In this document: one piece after another, positions 22,924 to 30,594 of the stretch
How the letters are laid out: each line of letters begins with the position of its first letter
Position numbering within the stretch: the stretch's first letter is position 1
Assembly (NCBI GenBank): GCA_020432165.1
Contig: JAGQGU010000060.1
Span: 1-45,211 of the forward strand
Length of the DNA stretch: 45,211 nt
Direction: 5' to 3'
Source: Thermomicrobiales bacterium
GTDB lineage: Bacteria; Chloroflexota; Chloroflexia; Thermomicrobiales; UBA6265
Translations under genes and position numbers: made by a program
Notes under the pieces: model-generated
What the model was told of the DNA's origin: nothing
Databases searched by the model: none
Seen by the model: the letters and a program-made list of their open reading frames with translations, nothing else

Positions 22924-24140
22924 CGTCTCTACCACATGAGCCAGACGGCCGCGATGTGTTCGACTTCGCCGATGCCGTCAATGCGGGGAAACATCCGCAG
23001 CCACGAAACGACCTGGAACGCACCTACCTGCATGTACACCGGGTAATGAGCGCTGCCAGCCCGCCAATCGACCTGAAGCAGCAGACCTGGGAGAGTATCA
23101 CGACAGAACTCGGGATGTCGGCAGAGAAACCGATTTCCAACCGCACGAAACGGCAATTGGCTCCACCGCCAGCAGCACCAACGCGCCGTTCACCGAAGCG
23201 TTGGCAATGGACGCCAATGGCATCAATCGCAGCTGCTGTGCTGGTGATGCTGACGAGTGCGGGTATGTGGTGGCGACTCACCACCACACCGGTGGAGCAT
23301 CACGATGCCCCGTATGCGCCGAATCTCGCGCTGCTTGCCGGAGGTGATTCCACTCCGGTCGCCACCCAGATTGCCGAGAACTCCTACTGTGCAGACATGA
23401 CGGAGAACATACCAGTGGCAGTCGTGGACATGGACGATCTGCCTCAGACCACCGGCTCGTTGGATGTCGTTGTCTGGATGGATGGAACCACAGTGATGGC
23501 TCGTTGCACCGATGGTACCCAGATTGTGCTGGCCGAAGGCGCTGAGGATGTCTACGCCAGCAACTACCCCCAAATCGTGGAATATGGATTCCGGGATGGC
23601 TCTATCTACATCCGTGTCTATCACAACCTCATGAATGGTAGAACCATCGCCGATAACTGGTCGTTGCGAACAAGCCTGAATACCGGTGAATTCGGCTCAT
23701 CTCTTGCGAATCCCCTGCAGGTGGTGATCTCCACCCAGGATCAGATGCAATGGTCGCTGGCGAACTTCGACACCATGGAGGAGAGCACACTCACCGACCT
23801 GGCGGGCGTGCGTATCTACTCGGGTCAGAGCATTACCGCCACAAGTTCGGAGGACGGATCAACGATGGCGATCGCCGTAAGCATGTATGAATCCGAGGGC
23901 TCGTCAACCTTACTGCATGTTCCGGGAGCGCCAGGCGATGTTGTGGTTATCTCCGCCGACTTCCAACAGGTCTACTGGCTTTCGATACCAGAGGGGATGA
24001 CACAGGTAAACAACATCAGTCTCTCCGGCGATGGCAGCCTGCTTACGTTCACCTGGGATCCAAAATGGAGTCAGGGCGAGGGTAAGGTGCAACAAATCAC
24101 GGTGGATGTGGCCACCGGAGAAGTTGTCTCCGATAACTAG
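22920..24140 (+). CDS. Membrane anti-sigma factor 2 with partial propeller-like sensor
   Basis: A 406-residue single-pass membrane protein coupled to ECF sigma factor 2 (ATGA). The cytoplasmic part (about 1-97) has no zinc-binding motif but has RDVFDFADAVNAGK near 11-24, matching NDLFEFAASRNAEK of the first anti-sigma. The TM helix is about 101-121 (ASIAAAVLVMLTSAGMWW). The outer domain (about 125-406) is clearly homologous to the N-terminal half of the secreted protein encoded next. For example QWSLANFDTMEESTLTDLAG here lines up with QWSIVNFETMESRSIADLTG there. It is shorter than anti-sigma 1, holding only part of a propeller. Confidence 0.72.
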   Translation: MTSLPHEPDGRDVFDFADAVNAGKHPQPRNDLERTYLHVHRVMSAASPPIDLKQQTWESITTELGMSAEKPISNRTKRQLAPPPAAPTRRSPKRWQWTPMASIAAAVLVMLTSAGMWWRLTTTPVEHHDAPYAPNLALLAGGDSTPVATQIAENSYCADMTENIPVAVVDMDDLPQTTGSLDVVVWMDGTTVMARCTDGTQIVLAEGAEDVYASNYPQIVEYGFRDGSIYIRVYHNLMNGRTIADNWSLRTSLNTGEFGSSLANPLQVVISTQDQMQWSLANFDTMEESTLTDLAGVRIYSGQSITATSSEDGSTMAIAVSMYESEGSSTLLHVPGAPGDVVVISADFQQVYWLSIPEGMTQVNNISLSGDGSLLTFTWDPKWSQGEGKVQQITVDVATGEVVSDN

Positions 24141-24220
24141 ATGGACCTTCTCCTGGTATGCGGACGTTGACATGAGTACTCAGCGCCGTAACCAGAACCT
24201 GACACAAATCCGACGATCAG

Positions 24221-24252
24221 CCGTTTACCACATCAATCAGCTTCTGTATTCG
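24221..24252 (+). promoter_or_regulatory. ECF-type promoter of the secreted propeller gene
   Basis: CCGTTTAC (24221-24228) and TATTCG (24247-24252, followed by TC to give the ECF-like CGTC) are 18 nt apart. The same two elements stand before sigma gene 1. There is no TGTGTACACA palindrome here. Confidence 0.5.
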
Positions 24253-24261
24253 TCGTCATTG

Positions 24262-24284
24262 CCTACGGGTGGTTTACCCGTAGG
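24262..24284 (+). promoter_or_regulatory. 9-bp hairpin at the predicted mRNA 5' end, next to the ribosome site
   Basis: CCTACGGGT (24262-24270) pairs perfectly with ACCCGTAGG (24276-24284) around GGTTT. It ends one base before the AAAGGAG ribosome site (24286-24292). If transcription starts just after the TATTCG element, the hairpin caps the 5' end and could protect the mRNA. Confidence 0.45.
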
Positions 24285-24298
24285 GAAAGGAGAAACCC

Positions 24299-26029
24299 GT
24301 GAACAAGCATCGACGCAGGCTATCTTTCATTCTCGGCTTCATGCTGCTCATCACACCGTTGACTGCCTTCGCCGTCAGCCGCCAGGGCAACGATACACTC
24401 CCGGCCGTAACGACCCAGCAACAGGTCGAATCGCAGGCAGCAATCCAGGCAGCAGCCACACCCGAGAGCTCAGCGACAAGTGCGACATCCTTCTCTATCC
24501 CCATCATTCAGGGCGTGGATGAGCAGCCAATGGCGGGACCGGTAATCTGGATGACCACGACCGGTGATGTCATGTATGCCGACGGCTCCACTGTCACCAA
24601 ACTCGCCGAAAAAGCGACGCAGGTCACACCCCAGACAACCAACGTAATTATGGTAGTCACAGATGAGCCAGACAAAGACACCACCGACAAATCCGGCCGA
24701 GAGATCGAAGGCTACACGATTACCTACATCAACCTGGTCAATGGCAAATCGCTGGTGGATGATGGCACATTCTCATCGCTCCTCGGTGGACCCAATACCT
24801 TTGGTGCCCTTCAGGTGCTGACGATTGCCGATGCACCCAATCAGTGGAGTATCGTCAACTTCGAGACGATGGAATCCAGATCCATTGCCGACCTCACCGG
24901 CGGCCAATTCCGCTCTTCCGATTCCATCTCCGTCGCCGTATCCGATGACTTTTCGACCATCGCGATTGGCACAAGTCAGTACGAATCAGAGGCGTCTGCG
25001 ATTCTTAACCAGCAATCTGGACTGCCCGGCGAGATCGCTGTGATTCCGGCCGATCTGTCATCGGTAAGCTGGGTCAAGATTCCATCTGATATGCCCGCGG
25101 TAAACAACTTCGTGCTATCGCCAGACGGCTCCAAAGTCGCGCTCATTTCCTCAACCTTCGGTGATGCCGATGCGGGTATGACAGTATCGGTAATTGATGT
25201 GGCAACTGGCACGGAGCTCACACGCACCGAATCAGTGGGGTCAGCGTTCGGAAGTACCTTCCGATGGTCCGCTGATAGCAACTCATTCCTCATCATCGCC
25301 GCGAACAGCGTGCAGAAATGGGCGACCGATGGCTCCGAACCGACGACGTTGCTGGAATCCGAGGGCACGATTCTCCAGATGCCACAGATGCGTGGTTCGA
25401 GCATGGTATATCTGGTGGTGAGTTCAGTCTCGCTGAATGACTCGAGGCTATCTCCAGAGCATACACAGCTCGTGATCCTCGATCCGGTTACGGGCGACTC
25501 AATCACGGTAGACGGCCAGCCCTGGTTCCCCGGAAGTTCCTATCCGGTTCAGTTCTCCGTGAGTTTGTCTCCGATTCCCGTGAGCCAAAACGATGGCGAT
25601 AACAACGCCATCCTGGTTCACCCGATCACCGGTGAACCGATCGATGACCTGATGGCAGATACGTACGATCCGCTGGCGGATCCCGAATTCACGCCCGAGG
25701 CGGGGGTTGCATATTACATAGTCCAGACGGTAACTACCGCGCAGGAGGCGCCGGTATCGGTAGTCAAGCTTTCTGATGGCAACCTGGCGGTTGTGACCAT
25801 CACGCAGGACGGTATTGAGACCCGAGAGGTAGCGCTTCCGGAGGACGACACGGTTGGTACACAGTTACTCCTCTCAGCGGATGGTAACTTCCTTACAGCC
25901 GGGGCATCCTGGGAAACGATGAACAATGGCACCTCCTACGCAATGCTCGATCTTACCGATCCGAACAGCGAGTGGGTCCTCGGGGCACCCGGTACGATGC
26001 TTCAGTTTGTCTCGATAGAAGCTGAGTAA
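24299..26029 (+). CDS. Secreted beta-propeller-like protein, paralogue of the anti-sigma sensor
   Basis: A 576-residue exported protein of unknown function. It starts at GTG 24299 with AAAGGAG 6 nt upstream. A signal peptide covers about 1-25 (basic start, LSFILGFMLLITPLTAFA). A low-complexity Ala/Gln/Ser stretch follows to about 65. The remainder is made of blade-like segments with SPDG turns (NNFVLSPDGSKVALI near 265), suggesting a TolB/WD40-type propeller. Residues about 140-310 match the outer domain of anti-sigma factor 2. Its upstream CCGTTTAC/TATTCG element suggests it is a target of one of the ECF sigma factors. It could bind the same ligand as the sensor and act as a decoy, a co-sensor or the effector; this is inference. 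Confidence 0.7.
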   Translation: MNKHRRRLSFILGFMLLITPLTAFAVSRQGNDTLPAVTTQQQVESQAAIQAAATPESSATSATSFSIPIIQGVDEQPMAGPVIWMTTTGDVMYADGSTVTKLAEKATQVTPQTTNVIMVVTDEPDKDTTDKSGREIEGYTITYINLVNGKSLVDDGTFSSLLGGPNTFGALQVLTIADAPNQWSIVNFETMESRSIADLTGGQFRSSDSISVAVSDDFSTIAIGTSQYESEASAILNQQSGLPGEIAVIPADLSSVSWVKIPSDMPAVNNFVLSPDGSKVALISSTFGDADAGMTVSVIDVATGTELTRTESVGSAFGSTFRWSADSNSFLIIAANSVQKWATDGSEPTTLLESEGTILQMPQMRGSSMVYLVVSSVSLNDSRLSPEHTQLVILDPVTGDSITVDGQPWFPGSSYPVQFSVSLSPIPVSQNDGDNNAILVHPITGEPIDDLMADTYDPLADPEFTPEAGVAYYIVQTVTTAQEAPVSVVKLSDGNLAVVTITQDGIETREVALPEDDTVGTQLLLSADGNFLTAGASWETMNNGTSYAMLDLTDPNSEWVLGAPGTMLQFVSIEAE

Positions 26030-26053
26030 CCCAACCTCGACAGATAGTTGCAC

Positions 26054-26087
26054 AAAGGCTCTGGCTTCAATTGAAGCCAGAGCCTTT
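26054..26087. terminator. Bidirectional intrinsic terminator
   Basis: AAAGGCTCTGGCTTC pairs perfectly over 15 bp with GAAGCCAGAGCCTTT around AATT. It is A/T-flanked on both sides and sits between the convergent secreted-propeller and nrdR genes. It serves both strands. Confidence 0.92.
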
Positions 26088-26111
26088 GTCGTCCGCTCGT
26101 TGCGGAAATGG

Positions 26112-26561
26112 CTAGTCCTGCAGTGTGGTCAGGGCCTGGGCGAACTCGTCGGCATCGCGGAACTCGCGGTAGACGCTGGCGAAGCGAATGTAGGCCACCT
26201 CATCCACCTTACGGAGCTCGGTGAGTGTGATCTCGCCGATCCTGCTGCTGGCGACTTCCTTCTCGCCCAGCGACATCACATTCGCCTCGATATTACCGAT
26301 CAGCTCGTCGAGCTGATCCTCGCTCACCGTGCGCTTGGTCAGGCTAATACGCAGGCTGTTGCGGAGCTTGAGCGGATTGAACTCCTCGCGGCGGCCATCC
26401 TTTTTCACCACCATCATTGCCACTGGTTCGTAGCGCTCATAGGTGGTGAAGCGACGATGACACACCTCACACTCACGGCGACGACGGATGGCCTCGCCGG
26501 TATTGATATCGCGGCTGTCGACTACCCGGGTGTTATCGGCATGGCAGAATGGGCATTTCAC
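26112..26561 (-). CDS. nrdR: Transcriptional repressor NrdR
   Basis: NrdR represses ribonucleotide reductase genes by binding NrdR boxes, using ATP/dATP to sense nucleotide levels. The N-terminal zinc ribbon has four Cys: MKCPFCHADNTRV and RECEVCHRRFTTYERYE. The ATP-cone domain follows (VVKKDGRREEFNPLKLRNSL, about 50-135). The length, 149 residues from GTG 26561, is typical, and this start places the first Cys at residue 3, as in the family. A TTG at 26582 would add 7 residues without a ribosome site. It is the last gene of the cell-wall/division operon, 53 nt after ftsZ. No NrdR box or nrd gene is seen in the window. Confidence 0.94.
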   Translation of the reverse strand: MKCPFCHADNTRVVDSRDINTGEAIRRRRECEVCHRRFTTYERYEPVAMMVVKKDGRREEFNPLKLRNSLRISLTKRTVSEDQLDELIGNIEANVMSLGEKEVASSRIGEITLTELRKVDEVAYIRFASVYREFRDADEFAQALTTLQD

Positions 26562-26585
26562 AGCGTGGTATCCCGTGTGCAATGA

Positions 26586-26607
26586 ACCCGGGCATTGCGG
26601 CCCGGGT
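26586..26607 (-). promoter_or_regulatory. 8-bp hairpin between ftsZ and nrdR
   Basis: ACCCGGGC and GCCCGGGT form a perfect stem around a 6-nt loop just after the ftsZ stop. There is no T-tract, so it is more likely an RNA-processing or stability element, or a weak terminator that lowers nrdR expression relative to ftsZ. Confidence 0.45.
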
Positions 26608-26614
26608 CAGAAAG

Positions 26615-27865
26615 TTAGCGTTCGCGCAGGAAGCGGATGATAGAGCTTTCGCTCTCCCAGTCCTCGCCCGGGTAATCGGGCTGACCCGTTCCCTGATAGC
26701 TCTGTCCGCTCGGCGGCGTGCTCGGGCGGTAACTCGGCTGGCTGCTCTGGCTCGGTTGAGTCGTCGGCTGGTAGTTGCCGAAACCGTAGTTGTTATAGGT
26801 ATCCGGGCGATCCTCAAAACCGGTCGCGATGAGCGTGATCAACATGCTATCGCCCAGGCTTTCATCGATCGAGGTGCCGTAGATAATCTCCGCCTCCGGA
26901 TCCGCAGCCGCGCGAATGACCTCCGCGGCTTCACTGGTCTCGAAGAGGGTAAGACCGCTGCTCGCCGAGATGTTGTAGAGCACACCCTTGGCGCCGCGAA
27001 TATCCATCTCGAGCAACGGACTCTCGATGGCCTCACGCGCAGCATTGACGGCGCGATCCGCACCTTCACCGACACCGATCGCCATCAGGGCCGAACCAGC
27101 ATCCTGCATGATCGTCTTCACATCGGCGAAGTCCAGATTGATGATGCCCGGCTTGGTGATGAGATCGGAGATACCGGCGATACCCTGTCGGAGCACGTCA
27201 TCGGCAATCTCGAAGGCTTCGCTGACGGTTGTTTTCGGCTCGACCATCTCCAGCAAACGCTGATTCGGGATGGTGATGAGCGCATCGACCACGTCCTTAA
27301 GCGCGGCCACACCCTCTTCCGCCGCCCGGCGGCGACGTCCACCCTCGAACTCGAAGGGCTTGGTCACCACAGCGACCGTGAGGGCACCGCTCTGCTTGGC
27401 GAGGTGCGCCACCACCGGGCTGGCCCCGGTACCGGTGCCGCCACCCATACCAGCGGTAATGAAGACCATATCGCAATCGCGCATGGATTCAGCGAGATCG
27501 TCAGTGCTCTCTTCGGCGGCACGTTCGCCGACTTCCGGGCGACCGCCAGCGCCAAGGCCCTTGGTGAGCTTGTCACCAATGCGGATCACCTGGCTGGCTT
27601 CGCTGGTCATCAGCGCCTGCGCGTCGGTATTGACGGCAACAAACTCAATGCCCTCAACGCCACTGGCAACCATGCGATTAATTGCGTTGCCGCCAGCGCC
27701 ACCAACACCCACAACCTTGATGCGTGCGAAGGTATTGGCAAAGAGCTCGCCGGAGGACCAGCGACTTTCGCGCTTCGGTGCTTCCTGCTGAACCTGCTGC
27801 TGTGCTGCCTGTGCGATCGGTGCCTGCTGCGGCCGTCGAGCCGGATTCTGACCTCGGGACTGCAT
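26615..27865 (-). CDS. ftsZ: Cell division protein FtsZ
   Basis: FtsZ is the tubulin-like GTPase that forms the division ring. From ATG 27865 (GGTGAGG upstream) it has 416 residues. A Gln/Ala-rich N-terminal tail (about 1-30) leads into IKVVGVGGAGGNAINRM. The GTP-binding signature GMGGGTGTGASP lies near 131-142, and the T7 synergy loop GIINLDFADVKTIM near 225-238. A disordered Ser/Gln/Tyr/Pro linker (about 345-395) ends in the conserved C-terminal peptide SIIRFLRER, the docking site for FtsA, SepF or similar. No ftsA or ftsQ accompanies it, so SepF may anchor it, as in many monoderms. It has its own promoter downstream of ddl. Confidence 0.97.
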   Translation of the reverse strand: MQSRGQNPARRPQQAPIAQAAQQQVQQEAPKRESRWSSGELFANTFARIKVVGVGGAGGNAINRMVASGVEGIEFVAVNTDAQALMTSEASQVIRIGDKLTKGLGAGGRPEVGERAAEESTDDLAESMRDCDMVFITAGMGGGTGTGASPVVAHLAKQSGALTVAVVTKPFEFEGGRRRRAAEEGVAALKDVVDALITIPNQRLLEMVEPKTTVSEAFEIADDVLRQGIAGISDLITKPGIINLDFADVKTIMQDAGSALMAIGVGEGADRAVNAAREAIESPLLEMDIRGAKGVLYNISASSGLTLFETSEAAEVIRAAADPEAEIIYGTSIDESLGDSMLITLIATGFEDRPDTYNNYGFGNYQPTTQPSQSSQPSYRPSTPPSGQSYQGTGQPDYPGEDWESESSIIRFLRER

Positions 27866-27994
27866 AATCCCCTCACCACCCATACTGCTGTGCGATGTGG
27901 CGATGCCGCCCGGCACCGCATGTGTTAGCCAAGTGTGTTTGCGCAAGGCAAACGCCAGAGATACCGGTAAGATACGGGTATCCACAGTGTCGGA

Positions 27995-28003
27995 AGTATA
28001 GCA
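27995..28003 (-). promoter_or_regulatory. Extended -10 promoter for ftsZ
   Basis: On the minus strand TGCTATACT (28003-27995) is an extended -10 box (TGnTATACT) with no strong -35, right after the ddl stop. It would give ftsZ a leader of about 120 nt. The leader contains small inverted repeats: GTTTGC-CTTGC-GCAAAC, and GATACC paired with GGTATC. Confidence 0.5.
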
Positions 28004-28018
28004 TATGAACGTACAGTA

Positions 28019-29131
28019 CTAGCGCTTGTGCGCGTGTCGTTCCAGGGCCAACTCAACCAGCCGATTCACGAGTTCAGGGAGGGCAATACCGGCCTGTTGC
28101 CAGAGCATGGGATACATGCTGATACTGGTGAAGCCGGGGAGCGTATTGACTTCGTTCAAATAGATCTGATTCGTGCCATCTTCCAGGAAGAAGTCGACGC
28201 GGGCGAGTCCGGCCAGATCGAGCGCGATGAAGGATTCGATAGCAATCCGCTCCATCTCCTTCTGAATCTCGGGATCGACATCGGCGGGGATGATGAGATC
28301 GGCGGAATCGTCCAGATACTTACTGGCGTAATCGTAGAACTCGGCGCGCGGTTTGATCTCGCCGAGTCCGGAGGTGATCGGGGCATCGTTACCGAGCACA
28401 CCCATCTCCAGCTCGCGTCCAGTCACGCCCTGCTCCACCACCACACGACGATCGAAATGCGCGGCTTCCTGCAGGGCAGTGCGCAGATCATCGCTATTCT
28501 TCGCCTTGCTCACACCCACGCTGGAACCCATATTGGCGGGCTTCACGAAGACGGGATAGGGTAATGCACGCTCAATGCGGGCAATGACCTCATCGGGATT
28601 CAGTTGCCATTCTCGTCGCGTGATCAGCACCCACGGCAGTTGCGGTACGCCAGCCTGCTCCAGAATGACCTTGGTCATGGCCTTGTCCATACCAACCGCA
28701 GACCCGAGCACTCCACTACCAACGTAGGGGACGCCTGCCATCTCCAACATACCCTGAATGGTGCCATCTTCACCCATAGGCCCATGGAGAGCCGGGAAGA
28801 AGATATCGATGCCATTGGCGGCCTGCTGAGGCAACAATGCCTCCGCACCGATCACCGGGCGGATATCGCGACTGCTATCCGGAACAGCCGTCTGCTCGCC
28901 TTCGGTGAGATGGAACATCGGACTTTCCGCCACCAGCGCCGCGTGTGGACTCTCACCTGCCAACCATTGGCCGGAACGGGTGATACCGATCTCGACAACC
29001 TCATAGCGGTCGGAATCGAGCGCATCCATGATCGTGCGAGCGGAGCGGAGAGAGACATCGTGCTCGTCGCTTCGTCCACCGAAAACGACCGCTACCCGAA
29101 TCTTGCGCGGTTGGGAGTTGGAATCTGTCAT
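28019..29131 (-). CDS. ddl: D-alanine--D-alanine ligase
   Basis: Ddl joins two D-Ala with ATP, making the dipeptide that MurF adds to the wall precursor. The 370-residue protein has the N-terminal VAVVFGGRSDEHDVSL, the ALHGPMGEDGTIQG block near 111-124, and the ATP-grasp segments VFVKPANMGSSVGVSKA near 195-211. The metal-binding and omega-loop end is EVNTLPGFTSISMYPML near 332-348. The C-terminal motif reads Ser-x-Ser-Met-Tyr. In general knowledge Tyr versus Phe at the specificity position in the N-terminal part decides D-Ala or D-lactate; I did not resolve it. ATG 29131 is chosen. It lies 65 nt after murC in the same operon. Confidence 0.95.
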   Translation of the reverse strand: MTDSNSQPRKIRVAVVFGGRSDEHDVSLRSARTIMDALDSDRYEVVEIGITRSGQWLAGESPHAALVAESPMFHLTEGEQTAVPDSSRDIRPVIGAEALLPQQAANGIDIFFPALHGPMGEDGTIQGMLEMAGVPYVGSGVLGSAVGMDKAMTKVILEQAGVPQLPWVLITRREWQLNPDEVIARIERALPYPVFVKPANMGSSVGVSKAKNSDDLRTALQEAAHFDRRVVVEQGVTGRELEMGVLGNDAPITSGLGEIKPRAEFYDYASKYLDDSADLIIPADVDPEIQKEMERIAIESFIALDLAGLARVDFFLEDGTNQIYLNEVNTLPGFTSISMYPMLWQQAGIALPELVNRLVELALERHAHKR

Positions 29132-29196
29132 TGAATCATCCAGTCAATCGGATTATCACGGGTTCAGCCCGGCTGCCCGGGTTAGGGGCAAAAAGA

Positions 29197-30594
29197 TTAC
29201 GGAGTTGAATGTACCAGCAATGGGCCAACCTGTGTCACGGTGCCAGCACCGATGGTGAAGATGACGGCTTGAGCATCATCCACCAGCAGATCGCGTACGG
29301 CCGCCGCAGCTTCATCTGGTGTCGTCGCAAGCGTTACATTGCGTGTCATCCGGGCTGCGAGATCGGCACTGGAGATATTGTGAGGATTGGCTTCACCAAC
29401 ACCGTAGATCTCCATCAGCACCACATCATCGGCCAAATCGAGCGACGCCGCGAATTCGTCCATCAGCGTGAGGGTGCGGCTATAGGTATGAGGCTGATGG
29501 ACAACAATCAAACGCTTGCCCGCAAAATGCTCGCGAGCGGCGTGCAGCACCGCTGTGATCTCTTCGGGATGATGGGCGTAATCATCGACAATCGGTGCGC
29601 CCCGGTATTCACCCTTGTACTCAAAACGGCGGCCGATACCGGTGAAGGACTCCACACCACGAATCGCCTCTTCTACCGAGATGCCAGCAGCGTGCAATGC
29701 GGCAATAGCAGCTACGGCATTGCGGGCGTTGTGCTTGCCTGGCATCTTCGGATGGAGCGGATGGGCATCTCCGGATGGAGCGATCACCACACGGTTGCTG
29801 GCATCGCCCTTCAAGCGCCACTGCGCCGATGCGTCCTCCCCGAAGGTGCGGATGGTAATCCCTTCCCTCCCCTGCACCTGCGCCATCACACGTTGGCAGC
29901 CGGGATCGTCGCTGGCGATCACCAGGGTACCGCCATCGCGGATATTGCCCACAAAGTCCACGAAAGAGCGATCGTAGTCGGCCTGGTCGGTATAGATATC
30001 GGGGTGATCGAAGGCAACTGAGGTGATGATGGCAACGTTTGGGTAAAGCCCGTGGAAGGAGCGATCGAACTCGTCCGCCTCTACCACAAAGTGCTCGCCA
30101 GTACCTGGCTCGGCATTGGTGCCGGTGGCAGCCACGATCGCCCCGACTGCGAATGTCGGATCGGCACCGAGCGTGCGTAGCGCCACGCTCAGCATGCCGC
30201 TGGTCGTCGATTTGCCGTGCGATCCCGCCACCGCAATACCGATGCGTTCCCCCGCCGCCATCCCGAGCAGATCGCCCCGTTTGATAACGCGCGCGCCATT
30301 GGCCACCGCGGCATCGATCTCAACGGCAGCATTCGCGGCGGCCCGCTTGTTGGTGACGATAATATCGGCCTGTGAGGCCAGAGTCGGATCGTCATGGCCA
30401 ATCACCACGGGGATATCCATTGCGCGCAGGGCCTGGGTCTGCGCCGATTCCACCGCATCCGAGCCAGAGACGGTGTATCCCCAAATCTTGAGAATACGAG
30501 CCAAGCCACTCATACCGATTCCGCCGATACCAATGAAATGGAATGTTGCTGGCAGTGGCGGCAAGGGCTCGGGTGAGCGGCGATTAGTTGTCAC
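29197..30594 (-). CDS. murC: UDP-N-acetylmuramate--L-alanine ligase MurC
   Basis: MurC adds L-Ala to UDP-MurNAc, the first amino acid of the stem peptide. The 465-residue protein has the N-terminal UDP-binding GIGGIGMSGLARIL (22-35), the ATP P-loop GSHGKSTT (124-131), FVVEADEFDRSF near 168, and the C-terminal DDYAHHPEEI near 335, all in family order. The P-loop differs from the usual GTHGKTTT by Ser for Thr at two places, a conservative change. GTG 30594 follows AGGAG and overlaps the end of murD by 11 nt, so they are translationally coupled. murG and ftsW, which usually lie between murD and murC, are absent. Confidence 0.95.
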   Translation of the reverse strand: MTTNRRSPEPLPPLPATFHFIGIGGIGMSGLARILKIWGYTVSGSDAVESAQTQALRAMDIPVVIGHDDPTLASQADIIVTNKRAAANAAVEIDAAVANGARVIKRGDLLGMAAGERIGIAVAGSHGKSTTSGMLSVALRTLGADPTFAVGAIVAATGTNAEPGTGEHFVVEADEFDRSFHGLYPNVAIITSVAFDHPDIYTDQADYDRSFVDFVGNIRDGGTLVIASDDPGCQRVMAQVQGREGITIRTFGEDASAQWRLKGDASNRVVIAPSGDAHPLHPKMPGKHNARNAVAAIAALHAAGISVEEAIRGVESFTGIGRRFEYKGEYRGAPIVDDYAHHPEEITAVLHAAREHFAGKRLIVVHQPHTYSRTLTLMDEFAASLDLADDVVLMEIYGVGEANPHNISSADLAARMTRNVTLATTPDEAAAAVRDLLVDDAQAVIFTIGAGTVTQVGPLLVHSTP

